Below, in pieces: positions 1 through 7,551 of a DNA stretch of 10,467 bases. The notes beneath the pieces are model-generated. The model did not search any database. It saw only the letters and a list, made by a program, of their open reading frames with translations, and was not told the origin of the DNA. The first letter of the stretch is position 1. Every line of letters begins with the position of its first letter. The stretch is from Entophlyctis helioformis (lineage: Eukaryota > Chytridiomycota > Chytridiomycetes > Chytridiales > Chytriomycetaceae): the NCBI GenBank assembly GCA_025526915.1, contig JAHLKH010000474.1:1-10467 (forward strand). The letters run 5' to 3'. The position numbers and the translations under genes were made by a program.

Positions 1-123
1 GGCGAGAGTGACACGCTCGAGTGCAACATCACGCTCGTCGATCTGCGGCCGCACAACCTGCACAATGCCGGCAGTCGATGTCGGCACAAACGATGTGCGC
101 AGGATGGCGTGGTGCTGCACAAG
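1..123. repeat. Module repeat copy 1a (C2), matches 3270-3392
   Basis: Positions 1-123 and 3270-3392 differ at 3 of 123 bases by eye, clustered at 61-69, and are in the same orientation 3,269 bp apart. Both encode LVQHHAILRTSFVPTSTAG and the following C-domain segment. Identity at silent positions indicates a recent duplication or gene conversion. Confidence 0.95.
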
Positions 124-3100
124 CGTGCGGAAGGCTGCCTCGAGTGCATCCACATCGATCGCCTGTGTGGCTTGCATCGGCACCTGGTTGATGTACGCCG
201 ATGCGTCCTGGATCGTCGCTGCAACCATGCCAGACTGCAGCGGCGTGGCCGGGAATGCGTCCATGGTCGATGCGTCCAGCACAAGGCGGTCGACCCATTC
301 GGCCGCAAGCTCGTCAAGCGTGTCCTGCGACAGAGTGGCTGCCGGCCACACTTGCGTGCCGTCAGAGCCAGAGTCGCCAGACAGCGCTGCCTTCTCGGCG
401 AGTGCGGCTGAGCGTGACAGCGTCTGTGTCTTGAACAGCTGCGGCACCGTGATCGGCAGACCCGCACGCTGGCAGGCTGTTGCCGTCTTGATGGCCGAGA
501 TCGAGTCGCCGAGTGCAAAGAACGACGTGTTGCGACCAATCGACTCGACCGGCACGCCAAGCACATCGGCCCACACGGCTGCCATGCGCATCTCGGCTTC
601 GCTCGTCGGTGCCTCGACAACAATCACAACGTCCATGGCGCGAGTGCCTTCTTGTCCGTCTTGCCGTTGGTGTTGGTCGGCATGGCGTCCAGTCCCACAA
701 ACACGGCCGGCACCATGTACGCTGGCAGGTGCTCCGACACCACATCGCGCAGCTCGTCGGCGTCAATGTCGGCGGGTGTCACAAAGCCAACCAGGTGCGT
801 CTTGTCCTTGACAATCGCTGCGCCGCCGTCACACGCGGGTGCTTCATCAGTGCGGCTGCAACCTCGTCCAGCTCAATGCGGTATCCCTTGAGCTTGACCT
901 GGTCGTCACGGCGTCCAATGATCTCGAAGCGGCCGTCGGGAAGCATGCGTCCGAGATCGCCCGTCTTGAACATGCGGCTGCCACACTTGGCTGCAAACTC
1001 GCCGCTCGCAAACGGATCGGCCAGGAACTTGTCGGCCGTCATCTCGGGAAGGTTGATGTATCCAGGCGACACGCCAATGCCGCCAATGAACATCTCGCCC
1101 ATCACACCAGCAGGCACGCGGCGCATCTGCTCGTCCAGGATGTAGGAAACGTTCGAAACGGGCCAGCCGAGTGAATGTCGGATACGCTGTCCATCGGATG
1201 GATATGAGAAATGATCGAGATCTCCGTTGGTCCGTATGCGTTGTTGAATGTAACAAACGGCAACCACAGATCCTTGAGCTCCTTGGGACACGCCTCACCG
1301 CCAACGGTGATTGTCTTCAGGTTCGGGAACTGCGAAGGCGATCCGAGATGGGCAAGGCCGGTCGGCGTGATGAAGAGAGAGTTGACCATTTGCACAAACT
1401 CGAGTGTATCGTTGCCTCGGAGCACGAGAGTGGCGCCATTGTTCAGAGCGGGACCATGTCTCCCATTGGCAGCCGTCGAATCCGATGGCCATGAACTGCG
1501 CCATTCCATGCCGGGCGTGGCATTCCGAATCGCTCGTTGCAGTTGCTGACGATGTTGACGGCACCAGCGTGCGGCACTGGCACGCCCTTGGGGTTGCCCG
1601 TCGAGCCTGACGTGTACACGATCATGAACACATCCGATCGAGATGCAGCGTGCTGCTTGTCAGCGATGCCTGGAATGCGACAACGTCCTTGGTTGATGCG
1701 GCTCTGGAGAGCATCGGCCGACACCATCACGACTCGCACGGTGGATGGCAGCTGCAGCTGGTCGATGCGCTCGCATTCAGACTCGGTCGACAGCACAACC
1801 GTCACGCCGGCATCCTCGAGAATGTAGCGCACACGCTCGGCTGGGAACTTGGAGTCGAGCGGCACAATCGTCGCGCCGGTCTTGAGCACAGCGAGCAGTG
1901 CAAGCGGGAACTCGAGGCATCGCTGCATGATCACTGCGACGCGCGAGCCAACACCAATGCCGCCAAGTGCGACGATCTGGTTGGCAAGCAGAGTGCCGCA
2001 CTTGTCCATCGCGCCATACGTGATCGACTCGTCGCCGTACTCGACGGCCGTCCAGTCGGGATGCTCGGCAGCGACTGCCTCGAAGCCGTGGTGCACTGCC
2101 TCGTATGGCAGATCCACGAGCGGTCCGAAGCTGTGTGCATCGAGCAGCTGTGTCTGAGCAGGCGACAGATCCCACAGCGGCTCAATCGACGACTGGGCTG
2201 TCACTGCAGCTGCAAGCTGGCCGACTGTGAAGTCAAACTCGGCAAGCATCGACGACGCCTGCGTGTGCGACAGCTGCGAGAAGTCGTACTTGACCTTGAG
2301 GTCGAGAGTATGCTGACGAGGGTAGATGATGAGCTCATATGTAAGGCCGAGCGAGCGAGAGACGGCGCCAACGTCCGAGAGCGTCTTGAAGGCGACAGAG
2401 TCTTGCATCTCCATAGGCATGTTTTCGTACACGAACAGCGTCTGGAACAGCTTGGCGTCGGTTGGCAGACCACTGGCCTTTTGAGCGTCAAGCAGGCCGG
2501 TCTGCATAAACGGCAGCATCGTACTATAGTCCGCCTGGAGGCTGCGAGCAACATCAATGGCCGACATATCATCCGAGTCGATGCGAACGCGGCACGGGAC
2601 CGTGTTGATCATGGCTCCGACAATGCTGTTGTCATGGTATTCGATTAGTCTCATGTGCAATCATCCAAAATGGTCGCAGCATCTTGCAGTCACTCACCGA
2701 TCGGCCAGCAACGGGAATGTCACGTCCTGACACGACCTGGCCAAACACAATGTCGCTGGATCGCGTGTACTTGCGCAGCGTCATGGGCCCATGCGCCTTG
2801 AGGAACACGGCGGCCGTGACGCCGGGCTGCCTTGCCACGCTGCCTGGATCTGTGGCATCGGCAGGCTGCACTGCAGCGACAGCGGCTTGTCCTTGGCGTC
2901 TGCGTCGTCCTTGCTGTCCGTTGAGTCGTCCCACTTGCCAAGCGACAGTGGCTCGGCTGGTGCAACACCGGCGAGGTACTCGCGCCAGAACGACGCCGTG
3001 GCGGCTGCATCCTGTGCTGTGATGTAGTCCACAACAGACCGGAACGCAGGGCGGTCGGCAAGCGGCATGCCAGCATAGGCAGCCAGGAGATCGTTCATGA

Positions 3101-5685
3101 TGTGCGGCATGGACCATCCATCGAACAGGGCGTGGTGGATCGTGAACACGACGATCGGAAGGGATCCGTCGGTGTTGGCCACGATCGTCATGCGGCTCCA
3201 GTACTTGTCACCGACGGCAAAGCCACGAGCCTTGTCCTTGGCCAGGAAAGCAGCGAGGTCCATGCCGGCGGCGAGAGTGACACGCTCGAGTGCAACATCA
3301 CGCTCGTCGATCTGCGGCCGCACAACCTGAACAACACCGGCAGTCGATGTCGGCACAAACGATGTGCGCAGGATGGCGTGGTGCTGCACAAGTGCGCGGT
3401 TCGCGTGCTCAAGAGCGGCTTCGTCCATCGGGATCTTTGCCTGGGCAGCAAACTGGTACAAGTACATGGAGCGGTCCTGCATCGTCGCAGCGACCATGCC
3501 AGCCTGCAGCGGCGTGGCCGGGAATGCGTCCATGGTCGATGCGTCAATGGCGAGAGGACCAGTCCACTCGCGGGCAATCTCGTCGAGCGTCTTGTCGCTG
3601 CATGAAATGCGTCCGTCAGCCTCACGCACGTTCAACTCCGCTCTGACAACATCATCAACTTACTCGAGAGTGGCAGCTGGGTAGACAGCAGCACCAGCAG
3701 TCGCGCCAGTCTCGGCCCGCGAGGCCGACTCGGCAGCGGCGGTTGCCAGCTGGCCAAGGTTTTGGGCTCCCAGGACCTGCGCCGTCGTCAGGTGGATGCC
3801 CTTCTCCTTGGACTTGGCGACCATCTTTATGGCCGCGATCGAGTCACCGCCGAGCTGCAGGAACGACGAGTTCTTGTCGACCTGCGAGACGTCGACGTTG
3901 AGGAACTCGGCGTACATGGCCTTGAGCTCCGGCGGCATGTTGTCAAGGTCCATGTCGCCCATGTCGCCCATGTCGAACTCGGACGGCTTGGCGGGCTTCT
4001 TGGTCTCCGTCATTTCCACGAGGGTCTCTGCATTCTTCGTCGTCGCGACCGCGGCCTTGTCCGCGTCGGTGGCCAGGGCGTCGGCGACAGCATCCTCGGC
4101 CAGCGCGACTGCTGCAGCCGCGACGTGGACTTGAACATCGGCGTCGGCAGCAGTTGCACCAACTGCCGTGGCTGCCTCTGCGTCAGTCGTCATCGTCGCC
4201 GTCGAAGCAGCAACAGCAGCCTGCAGCTTGGCCTCCGCAGCAGCCTTGGCCTTGGCCTTCTTGATGTTCTTGATAATGTTCCGGCGTCGCTTGCCGGTCA
4301 CCACCACGGCCGTCGGCCCTTGAGAGCCAGCCAGATAGAGCGAGGGAGTCCAAAGCAGTTCGGCCGAGCAGCCACCATGCAAGTCGTATTCAGAACAGGC
4401 ACCAGATACCAGTCAGTCCGACCCAGCCATCCCAGCCATCGCACGCACAGCCAACGACGACTCGAGGCTGGCATGCATCGACGTGCGTACCTTCAAAGAG
4501 GGATCGCCAGTGCGGCAGGCCGGGCGGGCCAGAGTCGTCCGAGTCGATGCTTGAACGGCCCGACGACTCGCCACCCGTGGCAGCACTTCCGTCGTCGGAT
4601 CCACGGCCATCAACATCCGCATCACCGGTGCCGCTGCCGCTGCCAAACGCAGCACCAGCCTCGTAGGTGTAACGGCCGATCGCGAGCGTTTGAAGACACT
4701 CGACGACCGTCTCGAAGGCCTTGTCGTCGGTCGGCTGTTCACGCTCACCAAACAAGCCAGAGAACAGCAGACGCTTCGACATGGCCGACAAGAGTTCGGC
4801 CGTCTGGTACACTCGGAAGGTGCGCGTACCGGCAGCAGCAGCAGGATGGCCAGGGTAGATCGTCGGACGGACGCGGTTGGAATCGCCGGTGCTGGCAGAG
4901 TGGCTTTCACCTGCACCCATCTCACCGTCAATTTCGAGACTGGCGCAGGTGATGTCGCCGTCCGAGTCGGTCGCGGAGGCGTCCGTGGTCTGTGCATAGT
5001 AAGCAAGCAAGAGGCAGTGAAAATGCAGTGCACATTGCATCTGTCAGCTGCCGTGCCCATGGATTCATGCAACAGGCAGCGGCACACTAACCCTCATGGT
5101 CTCAGAATCGCCTGTAAAGACAGGGGCAGCTCCAGCAGGGCTGGCGGGGCTGGTAGCAGCCTTGGGGACCTGCTTGCCAAGCGAAGCAGCCGTCGAGCGC
5201 ATCAGGCTGTCACGAACGAGGTGACGAGCCGTGCCGTGCGCAAGAAGCGTGGGCTTGCCAGCGCCGCGAGACTGCTGATGGAACGAGATCTCAGCAGCCT
5301 CCCAGTCGGCAGGAGCAACGGGGGCAAACGGACGACGGGCCTGGATAGCCGCGAGGACCGACACAGCCATGGCAATCGATCCGTCAGCGCAGATGGCGAG
5401 CGGGCCGAGCGGCTCGCCCGCCACGTCAGTTGCCATCGTCGCCGTTGGGGCCAAAGCAAACGCTTGGACGGCGTTGACGTTGGCGTTGGCGTCATTGGTC
5501 ACGCCATCAGCAAACACGTCGGCGGGGCTGGCCGAACCGGCGCCCGTGGCGAGCGACATGGAGAGCGCGCGAGCACAGGCAGCCAGCTGGCCAAAGGTCA
5601 GGCTGTCGTTGTTGGTCTTGCAGGCCACAGCGACGGCGTTCATGTCGCCCTTGGCGAGAAGGAGACTCATGTTGGGCTCGGTCAT
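1..5685 (-). CDS. Nonribosomal peptide synthetase, C-terminally partial (A-like*-T-C-A-T-C...)
   Basis: Cytosolic multimodular enzyme that activates amino acids as adenylates, carries them on phosphopantetheine arms and joins them into a peptide. Proposed exons on the minus strand are 5685-5092, 4989-4491, 4318-3664, 3597-2698 and 2625-1, with phases that fit. Visible in order: an adenylation-like N-terminus without core motifs, an Ala-rich linker, T1 (LGGDSI), C1 (HHALFDGW), A2 (YTSGSTGNPKG, NNAYGPTE, FKTGDLGR, NGKTDKKAL), T2 (LGDSI) and the first third of C2. The start at 5685 was chosen because adenylation-like sequence begins just after it and A is at -3; an open frame reaches back to 5973, so the N-terminus is uncertain. 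Single-base frame breaks lie near 2830, 2704, 1505, 1451, 1171, 824 and 640; frame-corrected segments contain no premature stop. The product is unknown. NRPS identity is secure; gene intactness is not. Confidence 0.93.
212..276. repeat. Module repeat copy 1b (C2), matches 3481-3545
   Basis: 65 bases with 3 differences from 3481-3545, encoding the start of the C domain (STMDAFPATPLQ). It lies just beyond the diverged 88-base block. Confidence 0.92.
385..630 (-). other. Peptidyl carrier domain T2, motif one Gly short
   Basis: Reads SEAEMRMAAVWADVLGV, then NTSFFALGDSISAIKTA, then VPQLFKTQTLSRSAALAEKA. The acceptor Ser codon is at 502-504. The canonical motif has two glycines before the acidic or His residue (LGGDS, as in T1); here there is one (LGDS). 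This is an in-frame loss of three bases with no disturbance of the reading frame. The domain is otherwise normal. Confidence 0.87.
640..2120 (-). other. Adenylation domain A2
   Basis: Selects and activates an amino acid. Motifs in order: SITYGAMDKCGTLLA (A1-like), LKTGATIVPLDSKFPAERV (A2), VYTSGSTGNPKGV (A3), IGFDGCQWETWS (A4), NNAYGPTE (A5), MFKTGDLGRMLPDG (A7), GRRDDQVKLKGYRIEL (A8) and MPTNTNGKTDKKAL with the catalytic Lys (A10). These lie in different frames because of single-base slips near 1505, 1451, 1171 and 824; another near 640 separates A10 from T2. Every core motif is present, which supports a functional domain in the real genome. Confidence 0.9.
2626..2697 (-). other. NRPS intron 4 (72 nt), inside C1
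   Basis: Donor GTGAGTGACTG at 2697, branch-point candidate GACTAATC, acceptor ATGACAACAG ending at 2626. The downstream exon opens with IVGAMINTVPCR, a standard C-domain segment. Phase 2 is needed; the upstream frame is off by one base near 2704, so the join relies on a single-base slip there. Confidence 0.75.
3270..3392. repeat. Module repeat copy 2a (C1), matches 1-123
   Basis: Partner of 1-123. The next 88 bases (3393-3480 against 124-211) are the same length but strongly diverged; high identity then resumes. Confidence 0.95.
3481..3545. repeat. Module repeat copy 2b (C1), matches 212-276
   Basis: Partner of 212-276 with the same 3,269 bp offset. Beyond 3545 the identity between modules falls to a moderate level. 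Confidence 0.92.
3598..3663 (-). other. NRPS intron 3 (66 nt), between T1 and C1
   Basis: Donor GTAAGTTGATG at 3663, branch point GGCTGACGG, acceptor TTTCATGCAG ending at 3598. Phase 2. Splicing gives PAATLDDKTLDEIAREW, which aligns without a gap to PAATLSQDTLDELAAEW at the same point of the downstream module. Unspliced reading hits TAA immediately. The downstream module has no intron here. Confidence 0.88.
3735..3939 (-). other. Peptidyl carrier domain T1
   Basis: Reads PPELKAMYAEFLNVD through FLQLGGDSIAAIKMVAKSKE to GQLATAA. The phosphopantetheine-accepting Ser lies in LGGDSI, codon at 3840-3842. Length and helix pattern are normal for a carrier domain. It lies upstream of C1 and would present the donor aminoacyl group. 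The only adenylation-like region in cis before it is truncated, so loading in trans is a possibility (inference). Confidence 0.9.
3940..4318 (-). other. Low-complexity Ala/Lys/Asp linker before T1
   Basis: Exon 3 opens with a strongly basic segment (KRRRNIIKNIKKAKAKAAAE), followed by roughly 90 residues that are mostly Ala with Val, Asp and Thr, then the short repeat MGDMGDMD just before the carrier domain. Such flexible linkers can tether mobile carrier domains, but this one is much longer than a typical A-T linker. No fold is recognisable. Confidence 0.6.
4319..4490 (-). other. NRPS intron 2 (172 nt)
   Basis: Donor GTACGC at 4490 and acceptor CTCTCAAG ending at 4319. A CTGAC branch-point candidate lies near 4413, and the next AG dinucleotide downstream of it is this acceptor. 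Phase 1; joins SLFEG to PTAVVV. Unspliced reading reaches a stop near 4390. The AAG acceptor is weaker than CAG, so this is the least certain NRPS intron. Confidence 0.6.
4990..5091 (-). other. NRPS intron 1 (102 nt)
   Basis: Donor GTTAGTG at 5091 and acceptor TATGCACAG ending at 4990, with CTGAC and CTTAC as branch-point candidates. Phase 0; joins TMR to TTDASAT. Without splicing, the exon 1 frame stops shortly after the donor. Confidence 0.7.
5092..5685 (-). other. Truncated adenylation-like N-terminal region (exon 1)
   Basis: About 198 residues. The stretches AVAVACKTNNDSLTFGQLAA and VLAAIQARRPFAPVAPADW match the opening strands of adenylation domains (around motifs A1 and A2). Nothing resembling the A3 phosphate loop, the A5 YGPTE motif, A8 or A10 follows. 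Exon 2 (4989-4491) is rich in Ser, Gly, Asp and Ala and has only a faint resemblance (FRVYQTAELLSAM) to the A7 region. The region therefore probably cannot form an adenylate by itself. I infer a relict loading module or a structural remnant; a wrong gene model is the main alternative. Confidence 0.6.
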
Positions 5686-6479
5686 AATCGGGTTTGGCTT
5701 GAGCGAGAGCAACTTGGTCTTGTATGTGGCGCAAAGATACTGCCGTTGGAGCGTGGTGGTGGAGCAGGGGGTGCACGGCATAGATGTCAGTACAGAGCGT
5801 GACGACGGTGGCGACCGTGGTGCACAGCGACGACTGCCGCTGGCTGTCAGCAGCGTCGCCGAGCGCACCGTTGCTTGTCTGGCACTGTCACTCACTGGAC
5901 TTTTTTCCACAAAGGCAACCCAACGCCTCTCCCGAATCCTTCCATGGGCTCCCAACGTGGTCGTCACCGCCATCGTCCCGTCGGAACAATAAATGCCGCC
6001 CCGAGATTGTCAGCCGATTTTCACGCTTGTCGCACGGCGATGACGGCGTTTGCATTGCACTGCCATGCTGACGCTGGGCTCTGCTGCCGTTCCCCCCTTG
6101 GCTGTCTGACGCCGATGAGCGCCGCTGCTGTCGGAGCGAGAGCCAGCAATATGGGCTGGCACCACGCTGGATATGTAACGTCAAGTTGCATCGCCAGACT
6201 GGCCTCGTGGTTGCACGGCTGGGCTAGCGCAGCCACGTTACAGATGAGTGGTCACTGTCTGACACCAACGAGGTCTCGCCTTGAGGCGTTCTGGTGCTCT
6301 GCTTTGCATCTCCTTGTCGCCTCCACATGCTCCTTGCACACGCTGCCCGCACAAGCAAAAAGCTGTGCTTTTGCCTGTCCTTTGTCTCAAGACGCACAAG
6401 CTGAAGTCGGCTCTCGGCCTTCACTGCCCCGCACAGCCAGCACCTGTTGGCGGACGCCTCTGGTGCTGGACACGCCGCT
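5686..6479. other. NRPS 5' flank, no convincing gene
   Basis: Upstream of the proposed NRPS start. An open minus-strand frame reaches back to an ATG at 5973, but its Arg/Ser-rich translation does not resemble a known NRPS domain. A strong splice donor (GTGAGTGACAG, first base 5895) suggests a 5' leader intron whose acceptor I cannot fix; CATACAAG near 5727 is one candidate. A TATA-like CATTTATTG lies on the minus strand at about 5989-5997. On the plus strand, 5974-6479 shows long frames without family resemblance or coding signal. Confidence 0.4.
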
Positions 6480-6985
6480 CGATCCAACTCTACAACAAGT
6501 ACATGGCCACGCCCGGCCTGCCCGACGGCGACCCGGACAGCAAGCCCCGCCTCATGGCATACAGCCTGGATGTCACGCTCAAGTCTGCCAGCAAGTGCGA
6601 CACAGCTGCCATCTACACTGCGTTCCAGATGCCACAAGACAGCCAACACCAGTCGCGATCCGGTCTTTGACCCGCGACGCTCGGAAGGTGCACGGTTTCT
6701 GATGCTTGCACGCGTGGGCGGCATCTACACGGCTCGCCGCGCCATCAGTGCCAACCTGCTCGACCCAGCCCACCCGTTTGGTGACGGTTCATGCTGCATC
6801 ATGTGCGGTGAGGATCTCTGGGAAACACGCTTGAGATTGCGCACTTTGCGCTCGAATGCTCAGAGGAGCGGATTGTGTCTATCAGCACAGCGCATGGGCA
6901 GCGCAGCTTGGACGCATGTCTTGCAGCAGCATGCACTGAGGCTGACTCGGCGTGCAATGCGAGCACTTGGAATGAAGCATTCTGA
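6480..6985 (+). mobile_element. LINE-like reverse transcriptase C-terminal remnant with CCHC finger
   Basis: Three frame segments form one protein end. Segment 1 (about 6480-6650) reads RSIQLYNKYMATPGLPDG and LMAYSLDVTLKSASKCDTAA. Segment 2 (6650-6827) reads RSEGARFLMLARVGGIYTAR, then CCIMCGEDLWET. Segment 3 (6828-6985) reads TLEIAHFALECSEERI and ends at TGA 6983-6985. The order of an RTG-like helix, then CxxC, ET, H and C four residues later, matches the C-terminal zinc knuckle of many non-LTR retrotransposon ORF2 proteins. Two single-base slips, about 6650 and 6827, cancel each other. No catalytic RT motif (FADD/YADD), no endonuclease and no clear poly(A) tail are visible, so this is a fragment. 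Assignment rests on pattern recognition only. Confidence 0.6.
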
Positions 6986-7113
6986 TCCATCACAAAAACC
7001 CTGAAGAATTAGGAACACTCCCTGATTAGATGTCAAAGCCGCACAAGTCACCGAGTGAGCCAGCCGAAAAAATGCCACCACAAACTCTGATTCTCAAGTA
7101 GCGATGCTTCTGA

Positions 7114-7132
7114 ATTATATATTGTATTTAAT
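7114..7132 (+). promoter_or_regulatory. AT-rich TATA-like element upstream of tRNA-Asp
   Basis: A 19-base A/T-rich block (attatatattgtatttaat) in otherwise GC-rich DNA, ending 31 bases before the mature tRNA. Upstream TATA-like elements help place TFIIIB at tRNA genes in several fungi. The role here is inferred from position. Confidence 0.45.
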
Positions 7133-7162
7133 GTCACAAGCAGAAAATTTGACAAGAGTGGG

Positions 7163-7234
7163 TCTTCAGTAGTATAGTGGCTAGTATCTCCGCCTGTCAC
7201 GCGGAAGACCGGGGTTCGATTCCCCGCTGAAGAG
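7163..7234 (+). tRNA. tRNA-Asp (anticodon GTC)
   Basis: A 72-base cloverleaf without intron. Acceptor stem TCTTCAG pairs with CTGAAGA (7227-7233), discriminator G at 7234. Anticodon stem TCCGC/GCGGA holds the loop CTGTCAC with anticodon GTC. T arm is CGGGG TTCGATT CCCCG. Internal Pol III promoters are present: A box TAGTATAGTGG (7170-7180) and B box GGTTCGATTCC (7213-7223). CCA is not encoded, as expected for a eukaryote. It closely resembles eukaryotic cytosolic tRNA-Asp. Confidence 0.97.
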
Positions 7235-7239
7235 CATTC

Positions 7240-7244
7240 TTTTT
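7240..7244 (+). terminator. Pol III terminator of tRNA-Asp
   Basis: A run of five T residues starting six bases after the tRNA 3' end, the standard RNA polymerase III stop. Confidence 0.85.
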
Positions 7245-7279
7245 GCACATGCTACTTTGTCATCCTGTATGGGACGACC

Positions 7280-7307
7280 TCTCTCTCTTTTGCCTCTCTC
7301 TTTTGCC
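7280..7307. repeat. 13-bp pyrimidine tandem duplication
   Basis: The unit tctctctcttttg occurs twice in tandem with a 13-base period, forming a polypyrimidine tract downstream of the tRNA. It looks like slippage. The rest of 7245-7551 shows no gene and contains the 3' untranslated side of the carbonic anhydrase, including a short GA run at 7528-7540. Confidence 0.7.
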
Positions 7308-7551
7308 TCTGTGGCCGCCTGTCATCGTTTCAGCCATGCCCAGGCACTCTCTGGTGGCGACCGCCCGCCTCGCGGGTGTACGCGCTTTGTACAGCTGTCT
7401 GTTGTCCAGCGTACTTGATGGACCACTGCTTTCATTTCAAGACAATGCCCAACGAGGCTGTTGCCCAGATACTTCAGGATACTTGACAGTGGTTCACATT
7501 TTCATTGTCACAACAACAGAGGGAAGGTGAGAGAGAGAGGTAGGGGCAGCA

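Larger units (their letters stand above)
1..285 (-). other. Condensation domain C2, N-terminal part only
   Basis: Begins STMDAFPATPLQSGMVAATI and continues LVQHHAILRTSFVPTSTAG and VVRPQIDERDVALERVTLA to the window edge. It is almost identical to the matching parts of C1. The catalytic HHxxxDG motif would fall about 135 bases beyond the edge, so activity cannot be judged. Its presence shows that at least one more module or a terminal condensation step follows. Confidence 0.9.
2210..3545 (-). other. Condensation domain C1
   Basis: Forms the peptide bond between the T1- and T2-bound substrates. Starts at MDAFPATPLQAGMVAA, has the catalytic HHxxxDG motif as HHALFDGW at 3114-3137, then SDIVFGQVVSGRDIPV, INTVPCRVRI and FQTLFVYENMP in the C-terminal half. 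An intron (2626-2697) splits it just before IVGAMINT. Two single-base slips flank the 2704-2830 segment, which is read in a shifted frame; they cancel out. The catalytic histidines are intact. Confidence 0.9.

Noticed and set aside
8..811. Plus-strand 267-codon open frame
   Set aside because: Antisense shadow of the NRPS (A2 end, T2, C2); composition is Ser/Arg/Ala-biased with no family resemblance, while the minus strand carries clear motifs.
1650..2648. Plus-strand 332-codon open frame
   Set aside because: Opposite to the A2/C1 coding sequence; its length follows from GC-rich codon use on the other strand.
1443..2660. Stand-alone small NRPS-like gene of 405 codons
   Set aside because: Its apparent N-terminus is intron sequence and its end is a frame slip; it is an internal piece of the larger NRPS.
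3643..3663. A 21-nt ultra-short intron ending at the first CAG
   Set aside because: It keeps the frame, but a 66-nt intron with a CTGAC branch point and a better acceptor gives a gap-free match to the paralogous module.
3762..4952. Plus-strand 396-codon open frame
   Set aside because: Long, but lies opposite T1, the Ala-rich linker and exon 2; it has no recognisable domain and shows low-complexity antisense composition.
4690..5802. Plus-strand 370-codon open frame
   Set aside because: Opposite NRPS exons 1 and 2 and intron 1; Arg/Gly/Ser-rich with no motif.
6354..6373. Small hairpin gcaaaaagc-tgt-gcttttgc
   Set aside because: Short, bulged and without a nearby gene end; likely chance.
5875..6702. 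Plus-strand 275-codon open frame spanning the NRPS upstream region and the retroelement start
   Set aside because: Its translation has no family signal, and the retroelement-like residues lie in other frames.
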